In this document: positions 37,293-45,963 of the stretch, piece by piece
Numbering within the stretch: the stretch's first letter is position 1
Layout of the letters: the number at the start of each line of letters is the position of its first letter
From: a bacterium
Lineage (GTDB): Bacteria > Actinomycetota > Acidimicrobiia > Acidimicrobiales > CATQHL01
Direction of reading: 5' to 3'
DNA length: 64,000 nucleotides
Assembly (NCBI GenBank): GCA_026708055.1
Contig: JAPOVS010000069.1
Location: 10,110-74,109 of the forward strand
Program-made: the position numbers and the translations under genes
The notes under the pieces: generated by a model
The model's input: only the letters and a program-made list of their open reading frames with translations
What the model was told of the DNA's origin: nothing
The model's database searches: none

Positions 37293-37410
37293 TCTGGGGT
37301 TCGGTTTGGGTCTGGTCGAGCTTGGCGGCTCGGCGGTTGAGTTTCGCTTGGGGTTCGGTTGGGATCTGTGGGTCTTGGCGAGGTTGGCGGCTCGGCGGCT
37401 GGGGCTCAGG
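37293..37410 (-). repeat. imperfect 55-60-bp tandem duplication between the two hydroxylase genes
   Basis: Two adjacent copies share GGGGTTCGGTTTGGG/GGGGTTCGGTTGGGA and TTGGCGGCTCGGCGG. They fill most of the 130-nt spacer and touch the end of the downstream coding region. Confidence 0.65.
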
Positions 37411-39817
37411 ATCGCGCCGGGGCGCGGTCGGGGTGCAGGGCGATGTCGGAGGGGCGGATGGGCACCCGGTTCAGCGGCAGGCCGGTGGCCTGGCGAACCG
37501 CGGCCACGACCGCCGGCGTGGAGGAGATGGTGGGGGGCTCGCCGATGCCCTTGGCGCCGAACGGGGCGCCCGGCTCGGGCTCCTCCACGAGGCGGGCGAT
37601 GCGCACGTCGCACATGTCCAGCGCCGTGGGGATGAGGTAGTCGGTGAAGCTGGCGTTGCGCACCCGGCCGCCGTCCAGGACGATCTCCTCCATGACCGCC
37701 AGGCCGACGCCCTGGGCGATGCCGCCCTCGATCTGGCCGACCGCCTGCTGTGGGTTCAGGATGCGGCCCACGTCCTGGGTGGTGGCGACCTCCACGGTGC
37801 GCAGCAGCCCCAGGTCGGCGTCCACGTCCACGACGGCGCGGTGGGCGGCGAAGGCGAACGACACGTGCGGCTCGCCCTGGCCGTCGGCGTCCACCTCGGT
37901 GGTGGGCGCGTGGTGGTACTCGATCTCGTGGCGGAAGTCCCGCTCGGCGCTGATGTCGGCAAGGTCGCGGCTGAGCCCGCTGTCGGAGATCACCTGGCCG
38001 TCGCGCAGGGACAGCTCGGTGGGCGGGATGCCACACTCGGCGGACACGTAGGCCAGCACCTTGTCGCGCACCCCCTCGCAGGCGGCCAGCACCGCCCCGC
38101 CCGACATCCAGGTCTGGCGGCTGGCCGAGGACGACCCGGCCGAGCCGATGGCGGTGTCGGCGGGGTCCAGCAGCACCTGCTGGACGCCCAGAACCTCGCG
38201 GGCGATCTGCTGGGCGAGCGTCACGAACCCCTGGCCCACCTCCACGCAGGCGCAGGTGATGGTGGCGACGCCGTCGGACAGCCGGCAGGCCGCCGTGGAG
38301 TAGTCGTCGAAGCCCTCGGAGAACATGAGGTTCTTGATGCTGGCGGCGTAGCCGACGCCCCGCCGCACATGACTGTCGTCGGCGGTGCGTCCGGCGCCGC
38401 CGGGGCGGGCCATGGCGCCGGCGGCGCCGTTGCCGCCGGTGCCGTATCGGCCCGCCCCGTCGGTTCCCTGCGGTAGCGGGTACTCGCCCAAGGCCTCGAG
38501 GAGCTCGGCCACGGGGGCGGTACCGGTGATCTGCTGGCCGGTGATGAGCGTGTCGCCGGGCGCCAGGGCGTTGCGCAGCCGCAACTCCAGCGGGTCGACG
38601 CCCAGGGCGTCGGCCAGCCGGTCCATCTGGGCCTCATGGGCGAAGCAGACCTGCACCACGCCGAAGCCTCGCATGGCCCCGCACGGCGGGTTGTTGGTGC
38701 GCATCCCCCAGCCGTCCACGGCGGCGTTGGGCACCTTGTAGGGGCCGGTGGCGAAGAAGCTGGCGTTCGCGAGGACCGCGGCGGTGGTGGAGGCGTAGGC
38801 GCCGCCGTCGAGGATGATCTCGGCCTCCACCTTGACGAGGCGGCCGTCGGCGGTGGCGTGGTGGCGGTAGCGCATGCGGGCCGGGTGGCGGTGCACGTGG
38901 CCGAAGAACGACTCCTCACGGTTGTAGAGCATCTTCACGGGGCGCCCGGTGTGCCGCGCCAGCAGGCACAGGTGGATCTGCAGGGTGACGTCCTCGCGGG
39001 CGCCGAAGGCCCCGCCCACGCCGGCGAGGGTGAGATGGACGTCGCTGGGTGCCAGGCCCAGCGCCTCGGCGATCTGCCGCTGGTCGTTGTGCAGCCACTG
39101 GGTGGAGATGAACAGCTCCACGCCGCCGTCGACGGTGGGCATCGCCAGGCCGGACTCGGTGCCCATGAAGGCCTGATCCTGCATGCCCACCTCGTAGTCG
39201 CCCTCCACGACCACGTCGCCGGTGGCGGTGGCGTCGCCGTGGCGGATGCGGATGTGGCGGAACAGGTTGCCCTCGGGACCGATGGGCGGGGCGTCCGCGG
39301 CGGCGGTAGCGTCGGTGACGGCCGCCAGCGGCTCGTAGTCCACGACGATGGCCTCGGCGGCCAGCCGGGCGATCTCGGGGTGGTCGGCGGCCACGAGGGC
39401 CACCGGCTCGCCGCAGTAGCGCACCACGTCGTGGGCCAGGACCGGCTGGTCGGCGTGCTCGATGCCGAAGAGGCCCGTGCCGGGCAGGTCGTCGGCGGTC
39501 AGCACGGCCCGCACCCCGCCGATGGCCAGAGCGGGGGCGATGTTGATGGAGCGGATGCGGGCATGGGGGTGCGGCGACCGCAGCGCCTGGCCCCAGAGCA
39601 TGCCGTCGGCCCAGAGGTCGGACGAGAAGGCGAAGGCGCCCGTGGTCTTGGGGATGCCGTCGGGCCGCGCCACGCTCTCGCCGACGCGCCCCGTCGTGCG
39701 GGGCCGCGCCGGCGCCTCGACGCCAGCGGCCGCGCTCAGCACCATGTCGTCAACCACCACGTTGTCCTCAACCACGTCGCCATCCACCAGCCGGCTCACC
39801 CCATAAGTACACACCAA
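37406..39817 (-). CDS. xanthine dehydrogenase family molybdopterin-binding subunit
   Basis: An 803-aa large subunit of the xanthine oxidase family. Segments: RPDGIPKTTGAFAFSSDLWA, DQPVLAHDVVRYCGEPVALV, GVGGAFGAREDVTLQIHLCL, NNPPCGAMRGFGVVQVCFAH, VEVGQGFVTLAQQIAREVLG, and the active-site Glu in FGAKGIGEPPTISSTPA. It has no 2Fe-2S domain, so it probably depends on the fused neighbour or a subunit elsewhere. A Gly-rich loop around 470-490 is unusual. It lies first in the run, with a low-GC upstream region (39818-40098). The substrate is likely a purine, nicotinate-like or other N-heterocycle. Confidence 0.88.
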   Translation of the reverse strand: MVCTYGVSRLVDGDVVEDNVVVDDMVLSAAAGVEAPARPRTTGRVGESVARPDGIPKTTGAFAFSSDLWADGMLWGQALRSPHPHARIRSINIAPALAIGGVRAVLTADDLPGTGLFGIEHADQPVLAHDVVRYCGEPVALVAADHPEIARLAAEAIVVDYEPLAAVTDATAAADAPPIGPEGNLFRHIRIRHGDATATGDVVVEGDYEVGMQDQAFMGTESGLAMPTVDGGVELFISTQWLHNDQRQIAEALGLAPSDVHLTLAGVGGAFGAREDVTLQIHLCLLARHTGRPVKMLYNREESFFGHVHRHPARMRYRHHATADGRLVKVEAEIILDGGAYASTTAAVLANASFFATGPYKVPNAAVDGWGMRTNNPPCGAMRGFGVVQVCFAHEAQMDRLADALGVDPLELRLRNALAPGDTLITGQQITGTAPVAELLEALGEYPLPQGTDGAGRYGTGGNGAAGAMARPGGAGRTADDSHVRRGVGYAASIKNLMFSEGFDDYSTAACRLSDGVATITCACVEVGQGFVTLAQQIAREVLGVQQVLLDPADTAIGSAGSSSASRQTWMSGGAVLAACEGVRDKVLAYVSAECGIPPTELSLRDGQVISDSGLSRDLADISAERDFRHEIEYHHAPTTEVDADGQGEPHVSFAFAAHRAVVDVDADLGLLRTVEVATTQDVGRILNPQQAVGQIEGGIAQGVGLAVMEEIVLDGGRVRNASFTDYLIPTALDMCDVRIARLVEEPEPGAPFGAKGIGEPPTISSTPAVVAAVRQATGLPLNRVPIRPSDIALHPDRAPARS

Positions 39818-40031
39818 ATTTTACATTTCGTCAAAGGATGGGCGTACCGACGGACGCCATCGAGCACCGGATTATGCGCCTGAACTGCTGAGAGCGGGAT
39901 GAAGGGAGGTCATGGTAGGGTCTATCTAGTGCTGCATGCAGTGCCGTTTGAGTTGCCGACCGCACGGGCTCGGGTGCCGAAGCGGAACGCCCGAGGCTCC
40001 GTTGAGTTCGGGCTCGGGATTTGACCGCCGA
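39818..40031. other. low-GC divergent intergenic region
   Basis: No gene is visible. It holds an AT-rich tract at 39815-39835, a CTGCATGCAG palindrome at 39932-39941, and presumably the promoter of the hydroxylase operon on the minus strand. Confidence 0.4.
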
Positions 40032-40061
40032 TTCAACGAGCGGCGTCCCTGTTGCTATCCT
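40032..40061 (+). promoter_or_regulatory. candidate sigma-A-type promoter for the DUF2335 pair
   Basis: TTCAAC (40032-40037), an 18-bp spacer and TATCCT (40056-40061), 38 nt before ATG 40099. The fit to consensus is moderate. Confidence 0.35.
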
Positions 40062-40098
40062 GCCCACTCCACTGCTACCGGAAAGGCTCTGATCGGCG

Positions 40099-40332
40099 AT
40101 GAGGGAAACTCTGCTCGTCATCACCGCCCGGAATATCAGCGGTCCCCTGCTCGCTGAGATGGCTCAGTGGCTGGGGAGCACCTTCATGTCGCCCGAGCCC
40201 GACGACGCCGACGAGTTCCTGAGACAGGTCTGGCAAGAGGTTGGCGATGACCTGCGCGGTGCCATGAAGCGGTATCCGTTGGAGCAGGCCGCCAGCGACG
40301 CCGACTACTCACTGTCTTCCTCGCCTGCGTGA
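40099..40332 (+). CDS. small acidic protein coupled to DUF2335 gene
   Basis: A 77-aa acidic protein (MRETLLVITARNISGPLLAE, then EPDDADEFLRQVWQEVGDDL). GAAAGG lies at a distance from the ATG. Its stop overlaps the GTG of the next gene (GTGA), so the two are made together. I do not recognise a family. The lower GC than neighbours suggests acquisition by transfer. Confidence 0.6.
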   Translation: MRETLLVITARNISGPLLAEMAQWLGSTFMSPEPDDADEFLRQVWQEVGDDLRGAMKRYPLEQAASDADYSLSSSPA

Positions 40333-40739
40333 CCGACCAGCCGATCCGGCCGGAGGAGGTCGAGAAAGCGCCCCAACCGCCCGCGGGAGCGGACGTGCAA
40401 GTCGCGATGTACCAGCGGGAAAGCCCGCTACCTCGACCCGAGGAACTCCAAGGCTATTTCGACATCTCTGCCGACGTCGGCGATCGCATCCTCAAGATGG
40501 CTGAGCAGGCCGCGAATCACCGGCACGAGATGCAGCGCAAGACTCTGTCGTCGAGTGTGGTCTTGGTGTCATGCACAACTGTCATGATCCTCGCGATCGT
40601 GGCAGGCGCTGTCTGGCTTGCGATCGCAGTCACTCCCGCTGGCGGCGTGGCGCTCGGGCTCAGCCCGATCGGATGGATCGGCGTGACAATCCTGCTGGCC
40701 CGCCGCGGCCGTCGTCGCGAGCAGCCCGAAGACCGTTAA
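40329..40739 (+). CDS. DUF2335-family membrane protein
   Basis: A 136-aa protein. The motif MYQRESPLPRPEELQGYFDI, with VGDRILKMAEQAANHRHEMQ, is the DUF2335 signature. Two membrane helices follow (VVLVSCTTVMILAIVAGAVW and a second near GVALGLSPIGWIGVTIL), with a short basic C-terminus. DUF2335 proteins are often found in phage-derived or other mobile regions; the function is unknown. It is coupled to the small acidic protein and embedded in a catabolic locus on the opposite strand. Confidence 0.8.
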   Translation: MTDQPIRPEEVEKAPQPPAGADVQVAMYQRESPLPRPEELQGYFDISADVGDRILKMAEQAANHRHEMQRKTLSSSVVLVSCTTVMILAIVAGAVWLAIAVTPAGGVALGLSPIGWIGVTILLARRGRRREQPEDR

Positions 40740-40745
40740 TCGAGG

Positions 40746-40874
40746 GTGATCTCACATCCAAGCGACATGTCTCGGCTGTCGGCACTGGTTCTGGCCGAGC
40801 AGTTGGGACTACCTCTGTTCACCGCCTCCGACGAGGTGTCCAGCAACAGGATCGAGATCCACCGACCCTGGTAG
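40746..40874 (+). pseudogene. C-terminal remnant of a PIN-domain toxin
   Basis: Forty-two codons read SHPSDMSRLSALVLAEQLGL, PLFTASDEVSSNRIEIHRPW, then stop. This matches the end of PIN proteins (helix, LGLPLxTAD and the last strand), but the N-terminal two thirds, with three of the acidic residues, is absent. It begins 6 nt after the DUF2335 stop. Confidence 0.5.
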
Positions 40875-40937
40875 CACACCGGCTGTAAGCACCATGGAGC
40901 AGCGGGCTGCACACCGACGGCAGCATCCAGAAAGAGA

Positions 40938-40988
40938 ACGGCCCCGACTTCAAGTCGAGGCCGTCGGCCTGGGGCTGCTCACCCCAGG
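40938..40988. terminator. two adjacent hairpins, possible bidirectional terminator
   Basis: Hairpin 1 pairs ACGGCC/GGCCGT and then CGACT/AGTCG (40938-40964). Hairpin 2 pairs CCTGGGG/CCCCAGG (40968-40988). They lie between convergent genes. No U-tract is present. Confidence 0.4.
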
Positions 40989-41078
40989 GGGGTACTTCAT
41001 ACTATACCGATCTGCGACTCCCGCTGGCAGGGCACTCCGGGCGCCGGCTGGTTGGCTGCCCAGCCCTTGAGGAGTTGC

Positions 41079-41831
41079 TTAGAGGGTCAGTTCGGTGCGG
41101 GTGCCGCGGAGGTCCATCTCGAACTCGATCTCGCGGACCGGGGGGCGGGAGTTGATCCAGCGCAGGCCGTGACGTGAGGCCTCGCCGACGGTGGGCAGCA
41201 CGGCGTCCTCCAGCAGGCCCTCCAGCAGGTACACCGTGTAGACGTCCACGGTGGTGACCTGGTGCCAGCCGGCGCCCAGGCCGACCAGGCGCTCCTCCAT
41301 GATGGCGGCCACGTGGCGGGCCTTCTCGCGCATGGCGTCGGGGCCCAGCTCGCCCTTGCGGACGATGGTGTCCTCATCCAGGGCCGCCTCGCGCAGCTCG
41401 CCGGCGCCGGCCACGACGAAGGTCATGGGCGCGTCCGGCCCGGCGGGGGACGTGTAGGAGAAGGCCTGCAGGGAGACGACTTCGGGCGGGAAGTCCTCGG
41501 GAGCCACGTTCGTGCGGGCGACGGGGTTTAGGTCGCCCATGTACAGGCCCCAGGATTGGAGCAGTTCGATGTAGCCCTTGTTGAACTCCTTGAACCCCGC
41601 CATGGTGAAGGGTTCCGGCGAGCGCAGCTGGATGCCGCACAGGGCCTCGCGGCCCCGGCCGGCGGTGGCCAGGTGGGCGTCGATCAGTTCGAAGCCGTCG
41701 CGCCAGGGCAGCGGCGTGCGCAGGGTGGTGTAGACCACCTCGTGGCCCGGGTCGGCGACCACGCCGCAGGAGTAGGGATCGATGCCCGACAGGAAGCAGT
41801 AGTTGCCTCGGGGGTTGGCGAGCAGCTCCAT
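41079..41831 (-). CDS. RidA/YjgF-like double-domain protein
   Basis: A 250-aa protein that appears to hold two RidA-like halves. The N-half reads NPRGNYCFLSGIDPYSCGVV and GFKEFNKGYIELLQSWGLYM; the C-half reads GLGAGWHQVTTVDVYTVYLL and HGLRWINSRPPVREIEFEMD, which fits the RidA C-terminal strands and trimer interface. RidA-superfamily members deaminate enamines or imines or act as ring-breakdown deaminases, which suits the neighbouring hydroxylase and amidase genes. The family assignment is by pattern only. GGAGA lies before the ATG. Confidence 0.5.
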   Translation of the reverse strand: MELLANPRGNYCFLSGIDPYSCGVVADPGHEVVYTTLRTPLPWRDGFELIDAHLATAGRGREALCGIQLRSPEPFTMAGFKEFNKGYIELLQSWGLYMGDLNPVARTNVAPEDFPPEVVSLQAFSYTSPAGPDAPMTFVVAGAGELREAALDEDTIVRKGELGPDAMREKARHVAAIMEERLVGLGAGWHQVTTVDVYTVYLLEGLLEDAVLPTVGEASRHGLRWINSRPPVREIEFEMDLRGTRTELTL

Positions 41832-41898
41832 GGGATGTCTCCGTTTCTACGTACGTGCTGGACAGTGGACAGCGGACTCAACCGGAACCGCCGCCGAA

Positions 41899-41926
41899 TG
41901 GATTCCGGCCTGCGCCGGAACGACGA
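41899..41926. repeat. palindromic dispersed repeat (GGATTCCGGCC type)
   Basis: TGGATTCCGGCCTGCGCCGG plus AACGACGA. The next copy is 67 bp away. Confidence 0.85.
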
Positions 41927-41965
41927 CTGAGACGATCCCGGACACTCGGCAATGCCTGCTGGGAA

Positions 41966-41993
41966 TGGATTCCGGCCTGCGCCGGAACGACGA
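41966..41993. repeat. palindromic dispersed repeat (GGATTCCGGCC type)
   Basis: Identical to the copy at 41899. The two form a direct pair between the RidA-like gene and the ABC ATPase gene. Confidence 0.85.
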
Positions 41994-42041
41994 CGGGTAG
42001 GATCTCGGACACTGCTCGGCAAGCTCCCGGATTCTCAACCG

Positions 42042-43649
42042 CTAGGTCAGGGCGGCGTGCAGGATGCGCTCGTAGTCCGCCTCTTCGGTGGGGAACGTGG
42101 CGACCAGGCGGCCCCGGCTCATGACGTGGATGACGTCGGCCACGGCGAGCAGCTCCTCGAACTCCGAGGACGCCACCACCACGCCGAACCCGACGTCCTG
42201 GGTCAGTTGGCGGATCAGCGCCAGGATCTCCGCCTTCGCCGCCACGTCGATTCCCTGTGTGGGCTCGTCGAGCAGCAGCACGCTCGGCTTCGACACAAGC
42301 GCCCGCGCCAGCGCCAGCTTCTGCTGGTTGCCGCCGCTGAGGTTCCCGGCGAGAATCTCGGTGTTGGCGGGCCGGATGCCGAGCGCATCGACGTATTCCC
42401 GGGCCAGTTGCCGCTCCTTGCGGATCCGGCGCAGCCCCGCCCGCCTCGCCGTGGAGTGGATGGGCAGCGTGAGGTTCGCCCGAACCGACAGCCCCGGCAC
42501 GATGGCCGAGGCGCGGCGATCGGCGGGAACGAGCACCACACCGGCCCGGTAGGCATGGCGCACGACCGCCGGGTGAAGACTCTGGCCCCCGACGGCGATC
42601 CGGCCCCGGTCGTAGCCGTCGACACCCGCGATGGCGCGCAGCAGGTGGCCGTGACCCGAGCCCTGCACACCGGCCACGCCGACGATCTGCCCCGGGCGCA
42701 CGCTCATCGTGACGTCGGTGAGGTTGGGATCGCTCGTCAGAGAGTCCACCTCGAGCAGCGGCCTGCCGTTCGTCGCCGCAACCGGCTGAGCCCGCTGCGC
42801 CGCCGTCTCGACCCGCTCGAGCGCTTCGACCGTGCCGGCCGGCTCCTTGTCGCCGAGCGTGCTGTCCTTCGTCATCAACGAGACGATCTTGTCCTTGTCG
42901 AGCTCCGCCCGGGGGAACGTGCCGACGGCGTGGCCGTCACGAAGGACCGTGATCCGGTCGGCGATGCCCAGAACCTCCGTCAGCCGGTGGCTCACGTAGA
43001 TGATCGCCTTCTGCTGGTCGCGCAGGGTGTGCAGGCGCTCCAGCATCGCCGCGGCGTCGTTCTCCGACAGCGCCGCGTTGGGCTCGTCCAGAAGGATGAC
43101 GTCGCCCGGATGCAGCAGTGTCCGGCTGATCTGGGCCAGCCGCAGCTCCGGCACGCTGAGCCGGCCGGCCGGGGCGGACTCGCTGAACGAGGCGCCGCAG
43201 AGATCCAGCGCCTCCCGGGTCAGCCGCCGGTCCTTGGCGCTGAGCTTGCCCTTGCGGTCGAACGGCCCCTCGAAGCCCAGCAGCATGTTGCGCCCGACGC
43301 TGAAGTCGGGCACCGCCTGCACCTCCTGGGGCACGTAGCTGATGCCCCGCCGCTGGGCGTCCCGGAACCCATGGAACACCACCTCGGCCTCGTCGAGGCG
43401 GATGTGGCCCGAGTCGGGGCGGATCAGCCCGGCCAGGATCTTCACCAGGGTGGACTTGCCGGCGCCGTTCTCACCCAGCAGGGCGTGCACCTCGCCGCGC
43501 CGCACGTCCAGGGACACGTCGTCCAGCGCCTTCACGCCGGGGAACGACTTGGAAATGCCCTCCAGGCGGGCCGCGGCGGCGTCGCCGGACCCGTCCCGCA
43601 CGGCCGGCGCGCCCGAGGGCGCCCCGGAGTTCAGCACAGCCGGTGTCAT
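42042..43649 (-). CDS. sugar/nucleoside-type ABC transporter double ATPase (RbsA/MglA-like)
   Basis: A 535-aa protein with two ABC ATPase domains. Domain 1 has Walker A LLGENGAGKSTLVKIL, a weak signature (RLSVPELRLAQISRTL) and Walker B VILLDEPNAALSEND. Domain 2 has a degenerate Walker A (VAGVQGSGHGHLLRAI), a good signature (LSGGNQQKLALARAL) and Walker B VLLLDEPTQGID. This asymmetry is normal for RbsA/MglA/nupA-type ATPases. A start at 43649 is preferred over one 36 nt upstream. It serves the permease 57 nt upstream and the binding protein at 46-47 kb; I infer a nucleoside or purine import role from context. Confidence 0.9.
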   Translation of the reverse strand: MTPAVLNSGAPSGAPAVRDGSGDAAAARLEGISKSFPGVKALDDVSLDVRRGEVHALLGENGAGKSTLVKILAGLIRPDSGHIRLDEAEVVFHGFRDAQRRGISYVPQEVQAVPDFSVGRNMLLGFEGPFDRKGKLSAKDRRLTREALDLCGASFSESAPAGRLSVPELRLAQISRTLLHPGDVILLDEPNAALSENDAAAMLERLHTLRDQQKAIIYVSHRLTEVLGIADRITVLRDGHAVGTFPRAELDKDKIVSLMTKDSTLGDKEPAGTVEALERVETAAQRAQPVAATNGRPLLEVDSLTSDPNLTDVTMSVRPGQIVGVAGVQGSGHGHLLRAIAGVDGYDRGRIAVGGQSLHPAVVRHAYRAGVVLVPADRRASAIVPGLSVRANLTLPIHSTARRAGLRRIRKERQLAREYVDALGIRPANTEILAGNLSGGNQQKLALARALVSKPSVLLLDEPTQGIDVAAKAEILALIRQLTQDVGFGVVVASSEFEELLAVADVIHVMSRGRLVATFPTEEADYERILHAALT

Positions 43650-43706
43650 CGTCCGCCGGAGCCGCCGGCGGCGGCCCAGTGCCACGTCCCTGCCCCGGAA
43701 CTCGGC

Positions 43707-44831
43707 TCAGCCGGTGTCATCGTCGGTCGGATCCGCGGCGGGGGCCGCGGCGGGGGTGCGCCGGTCGTGATCCTCGTCGCGACGGGCCAGGCCCAAAAGC
43801 TGCGCGAACGCCGGCACGACATCGGCCATCCGGCGGATGCGCCCCCCGCGGACCTGGCTGATCAGCACCGCCACGACCAGGGCCACGCCGATGGCCATCT
43901 GCTGCTGGAACGTGCTGGTGCCGGTCACTCCCAGCCCCACGGTGAGGGAGGTCATGAGCGCCACACCCAGGAAGACCCCGCTCAGGCGGCCCTTGCCGCC
44001 GCCGATGACCGCGCCCCCGATCACCGCCGCGGCGATGGACCGCAGTTCGTAGCCGGCCCCGAGGCCGGTCTGGCCGACCGACACCCGGGAGGCGGCCATG
44101 ATCCCGCCCGCACCGGCGAGCATGCCGGTGATCATGTAAGTGATCGTCTCGTAGCGGGCGACCGGGATCCCCGCCAGACGGCACGTCTCGCGGCTCCCGC
44201 CGATGCCGTACACGTAGAGGCCGATGCGGGTGCGGCCCGTGAACACCATCGCCAGCAGCAGCACGATGAGGCCGATCCCGATCGTGGAGGGCAGGAACCC
44301 CCAGTCGGTGCGCCCGAACCACTGGAACGAGGGATCGTTGGCGATGACCGACGACCCGGCGCTGCGGACATTGGAGTACCCGGTCAGGAAGTACAGCATG
44401 GCCATCGTGACGACGAACGGGCTGACGCGCAGCTTGGCGATCAGCAGCCCGTTCACCAGTCCGATCGCGGCGCCGACCAGCAGCCCGATGACAATGGCCG
44501 AGGCGACGCCGTGGGCCCCGAGCGCCTGAGCGGTGGCGACGCTGGTGAAGCCCATGTTGGCCCCCACCGACAGGTCGAACCCGCCGACGGTGATGGCGAA
44601 CATCTGGCCGATGGACACCACGAGCAGGATCCCCGCCTGGCGGGCGATGTTGCGGACGTTGTCCACCGTGGGGTAGATGGACGGCTCGATCAGCGAGAAG
44701 ATGAGGATCAGAAGCCCCAGGCCCACCAGCAACTGCAGCTCGGTGGCGTGCTTGGCGGCCCAGTCCCGCAGCGAGAGCCGGTAGCTGCCAGCCGCCAGCG
44801 GGGCGCGCTCGGCCGGCGAGCGGTCAGTCAC
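43707..44831 (-). CDS. sugar/nucleoside-type ABC transporter permease (RbsC-like)
   Basis: A 374-aa BPD_transp_2 permease with about ten helices. Key pieces: SIGQMFAITVGGFDLSVGAN (the Gly-Gly-DLS-G signature), VNGLLIAKLRVSPFVVTMAM, GGSRETCRLAGIPVARYETI (coupling region) and ELRSIAAAVIGGAVIGGGKG. It partners the double ATPase. The C-terminal 40 residues are charged and Ala-rich. Confidence 0.92.
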   Translation of the reverse strand: MTDRSPAERAPLAAGSYRLSLRDWAAKHATELQLLVGLGLLILIFSLIEPSIYPTVDNVRNIARQAGILLVVSIGQMFAITVGGFDLSVGANMGFTSVATAQALGAHGVASAIVIGLLVGAAIGLVNGLLIAKLRVSPFVVTMAMLYFLTGYSNVRSAGSSVIANDPSFQWFGRTDWGFLPSTIGIGLIVLLLAMVFTGRTRIGLYVYGIGGSRETCRLAGIPVARYETITYMITGMLAGAGGIMAASRVSVGQTGLGAGYELRSIAAAVIGGAVIGGGKGRLSGVFLGVALMTSLTVGLGVTGTSTFQQQMAIGVALVVAVLISQVRGGRIRRMADVVPAFAQLLGLARRDEDHDRRTPAAAPAADPTDDDTG

Positions 44832-44941
44832 CGGAGCCCCGACCGGGCGTGTGCATCGTCAACGGTCGCTCCCCGGCTGTCGCGCTCCGGCCCGGAGCGA
44901 GCCCGCGGACTGTGTCTTCAGGAACCTGCCTGCAGGAGCCT

Positions 44942-45868
44942 CTAGGGCGCCTCCATCAGGGCACGCAGCCTCTCGGAGGTCTCCGGCGGGCGGGCCGCGG
45001 CCCCGGTGAGGTGGGGGTTCTCCGCCGCCCACTGCTCCATGGGGTTCTCGGCCCGGAACTTGGCCGCCAGATCGCCGAGCGTGCTGAAGACCCGCCCGTC
45101 ACCCTTCATGTGCTCGATCAGCTCGTCCATCATCTTCAGGCGCGACCCCCGGCCGATGAACTGCGGGTGGCACGTGAGCACGTACATCCCGCCGGGGCAG
45201 TTCTCGACCATGTAGTCGAACTCGCCCTGCCACAGCTCCCGCACCTGCGAGGGCGTGTTGGGCCCCTGGTTCATACCCCACACGTACTCCAGCGGCGGGA
45301 AGTCGTCGAGCCCCCAACTCGGCGGGAGTTCGACAACGTCGACGAGGTCGCCGAAGACGAACGGCTCGTTCTTGGGGAACTCGTCGCCCGAGCGCAGGTA
45401 GTACGGGTAGAAGTCGTTCGCCATGAACGTGGACGAGTAGTCGAGGTCGTACTCGATCATGAGGTCCAGCGTGTTGGGGCTGAAGTCCCACGCGGCGGTG
45501 CGGCACCCCGTGGGGGTGACACCGGCCGCCCAGTCGAGCGCCTCGAAGCCCAACTCGAAGTCGCGCCGCTCCTCCTCGCGGGAGAGCTTGGTGGGGTTGC
45601 GGTGGCTCCAGCCGTGGTGCCCGATCTCGTGACCCTTGTCCACGATCTCCTTCACGTAGCTCGGATACAGGTGGGCCGAGTGGCCCGGCACGAAGAAGGT
45701 GGACGGGACGTCGTGCTTCTCCAGCAGCTTCAGCACACGCATCAGGCCGGGGACGGCGAACTCGCCCCGCGAGCACATGCTGGGTGTCTCCGCCCCGAAG
45801 GAGCCGAGCCAGAGACAGATCGCATCGAAGTCGAAGGTCAGGCAGATCGTGTGTTCTTCGCTTTTCAT
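44942..45868 (-). CDS. polysaccharide deacetylase-family hydrolase (PuuE/HpPgdA-like)
   Basis: A 308-aa NodB-fold hydrolase with the CE4-like metal site: ICLTFDFDAICLWLG (Asp), KGHEIGHHGWSHRNP (H-x3-H) and GCRTAAWDFSPNTLDLM. The group includes peptidoglycan deacetylase-like PgdA of Helicobacter and PuuE allantoinases, which act on cyclic imides. It has no signal peptide, so it should be cytoplasmic, which favours an imidase or allantoinase-like role over wall deacetylation. Being between the permease and binding-protein genes of an importer and near molybdenum hydroxylases supports purine or imide breakdown; this is inference. Confidence 0.8.
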   Translation of the reverse strand: MKSEEHTICLTFDFDAICLWLGSFGAETPSMCSRGEFAVPGLMRVLKLLEKHDVPSTFFVPGHSAHLYPSYVKEIVDKGHEIGHHGWSHRNPTKLSREEERRDFELGFEALDWAAGVTPTGCRTAAWDFSPNTLDLMIEYDLDYSSTFMANDFYPYYLRSGDEFPKNEPFVFGDLVDVVELPPSWGLDDFPPLEYVWGMNQGPNTPSQVRELWQGEFDYMVENCPGGMYVLTCHPQFIGRGSRLKMMDELIEHMKGDGRVFSTLGDLAAKFRAENPMEQWAAENPHLTGAAARPPETSERLRALMEAP

Positions 45869-45963
45869 CCGGGTCCTCCCTGCAGCGTTTCGCTCCCTCG
45901 TTGATTCCGGTCAGATGTCCCCCGCCGGGCAGCCGTCACGCCGCCCGGCGGTACCCCGGGGGG

